From NCBI GenBank assembly GCA_030609785.1, contig JAUWTC010000148.1:1-6683 (forward strand): a DNA stretch of 6,683 bases. Reading direction: 5' to 3'. Made by a program: the position numbers and the translations under genes. This DNA comes from Holophagae bacterium (GTDB lineage: Bacteria; Acidobacteriota; Thermoanaerobaculia; Thermoanaerobaculales; Sulfomarinibacteraceae). Below, one piece after another: positions 6,024-6,683 of the stretch (position 1 is its first letter; every line of letters starts with the position of its first letter). A model generated the notes under the pieces. The model did not search any database and was not told the DNA's origin. It was given only the letters and a program-made list of their open reading frames with translations.

Positions 6024-6683
6024 ATGTACGAACCCCGATATGACGACCGAGAACCCACACTGATCGTCGGGCTCGCTCGACCGGCGGTTCCCCGGCTTCT
6101 GGTCGAGGAACACCTCGACGAGCTCGAGCGGTTGGTAGAGACTGCCGGGGGCGAGGTCTTGGGACGGGCCGTTCAGGAGCGTGAACGTCCCGATCCGGCA
6201 ACCCTGGTTGGTTCGGGATTCTTGGAGGGGGTCGCGGAAGACTGCAGGGAATTGAAAATTCAGTCCGTGGTCTTCGACGAGGACCTGACCGGATCCCAGG
6301 TACGCAATATCGAAAAAGTAATCCCCGAGGAGGTCAAGGTCCTGGATCGTGCCGCGGTGATTCTGGACATCTTCGCGCAGCGTGCCCGTACCAGGGAGGC
6401 CCAGACCCAGGTAGAGCTTGCACAACTGAGCTATTTGCTGCCGCGGTTGACCCGGCGCTGGACCCACCTGTCCCGTCAGGCTGGTGGAATCGGCACGCGG
6501 GGTGTCGGTGAGACCCAGTTGGAGATCGACCGCCGGTTGATCACCAAACGTATTGCCCACCTGAAGAAGAAACTCGTAATCATTGAGCGCGATCGTCGCC
6601 GGCGACGGAGCCGAAGGTGGGCCGTGCCCAGTGTCGCCCTGGTGGGCTACACCAACGCCGGCAAGTCCTCCCTCTTTCGGCGG
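6024..6683 (+). CDS. hflX: GTPase HflX, N-terminal 220 codons, cut by the window edge
   Basis: HflX is a ribosome-associated GTPase that splits or rescues stalled 70S ribosomes, notably after heat stress. The visible part has the N-terminal domain with LIVGLARP (13-20), DPATLVGSG (57-65) and VVFDEDLTGSQVRNIE (82-97). The arginine-rich linker and GGIGTRGVGETQLEIDRR (154-171) follow, then a coiled helical segment rich in K and R, and the G1 loop GYTNAGKS (208-215). The family's RGPGE is RGVGE here (V161 for P), and the usual GKGK is GSGF. The start is ATG 6024, with GAGGG at 6009-6013. An in-frame GTG at 5991 would add 11 residues. The 139 bases between the preceding gene and this one show no clear terminator or promoter. 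Confidence 0.93.
   Translation, partial: MYEPRYDDREPTLIVGLARPAVPRLLVEEHLDELERLVETAGGEVLGRAVQERERPDPATLVGSGFLEGVAEDCRELKIQSVVFDEDLTGSQVRNIEKVIPEEVKVLDRAAVILDIFAQRARTREAQTQVELAQLSYLLPRLTRRWTHLSRQAGGIGTRGVGETQLEIDRRLITKRIAHLKKKLVIIERDRRRRRSRRWAVPSVALVGYTNAGKSSLFRR

Noticed and set aside
6021..6560. Minus-strand frame of 179 codons opposite hflX
   Set aside because: The plus-strand frame gives a clear HflX sequence, so this is an antisense shadow.

Overview
The window comes from a bacterial chromosome of moderately high GC. It has Shine-Dalgarno-led genes, a tRNA with its CCA end encoded, and the housekeeping order tilS-hpt-ftsH followed by a gene that may be folP. That order, with long intergenic palindromic repeats, recalls Desulfobacterota, Myxococcota or Acidobacteriota. 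I cannot fix the phylum from this sequence alone.

Layout. On the minus strand, read from right to left: a tRNA with anticodon CAU under a near-consensus sigma-70 promoter, then tilS, hpt (ATGA overlap with tilS), ftsH (after a 167-base gap) and the first 22 codons of another gene (GTGA overlap with ftsH). On the plus strand, diverging from about position 4455: a 66-residue eight-cysteine zinc-finger protein, a class III aminotransferase-like protein 11 bases behind it, and the first 220 codons of the ribosome-associated GTPase HflX. Positions 4179-4454 lie between the two transcription units. They are filled with repeats: telomere-like GGGATTA heptads, a GC-rich palindrome, a G-quadruplex motif and outer inverted repeats. 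A second copy of the palindrome core lies between tilS and the tRNA.

Functionally, the minus-strand cluster joins tRNA decoding (tRNA-CAU and the lysidine synthase TilS) to membrane protein quality control (FtsH). In Bacillus and Listeria, TilS and HprT are reported to act together on ftsH transcription. The hpt product here has lost most catalytic landmarks of HPRTs while keeping the fold's signature, so a regulatory or otherwise altered role is worth considering.

The plus-strand pair is the least ordinary part. A small FYVE/RING-like zinc finger, probably translated from a leaderless or nearly leaderless mRNA, is followed by a glutamate-1-semialdehyde aminomutase homologue. That homologue lacks the PLP-binding lysine and several other PLP-pocket motifs, so it looks like a pseudoenzyme. 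The two may form a functional pair of unknown role; that is inference from spacing and strand only.
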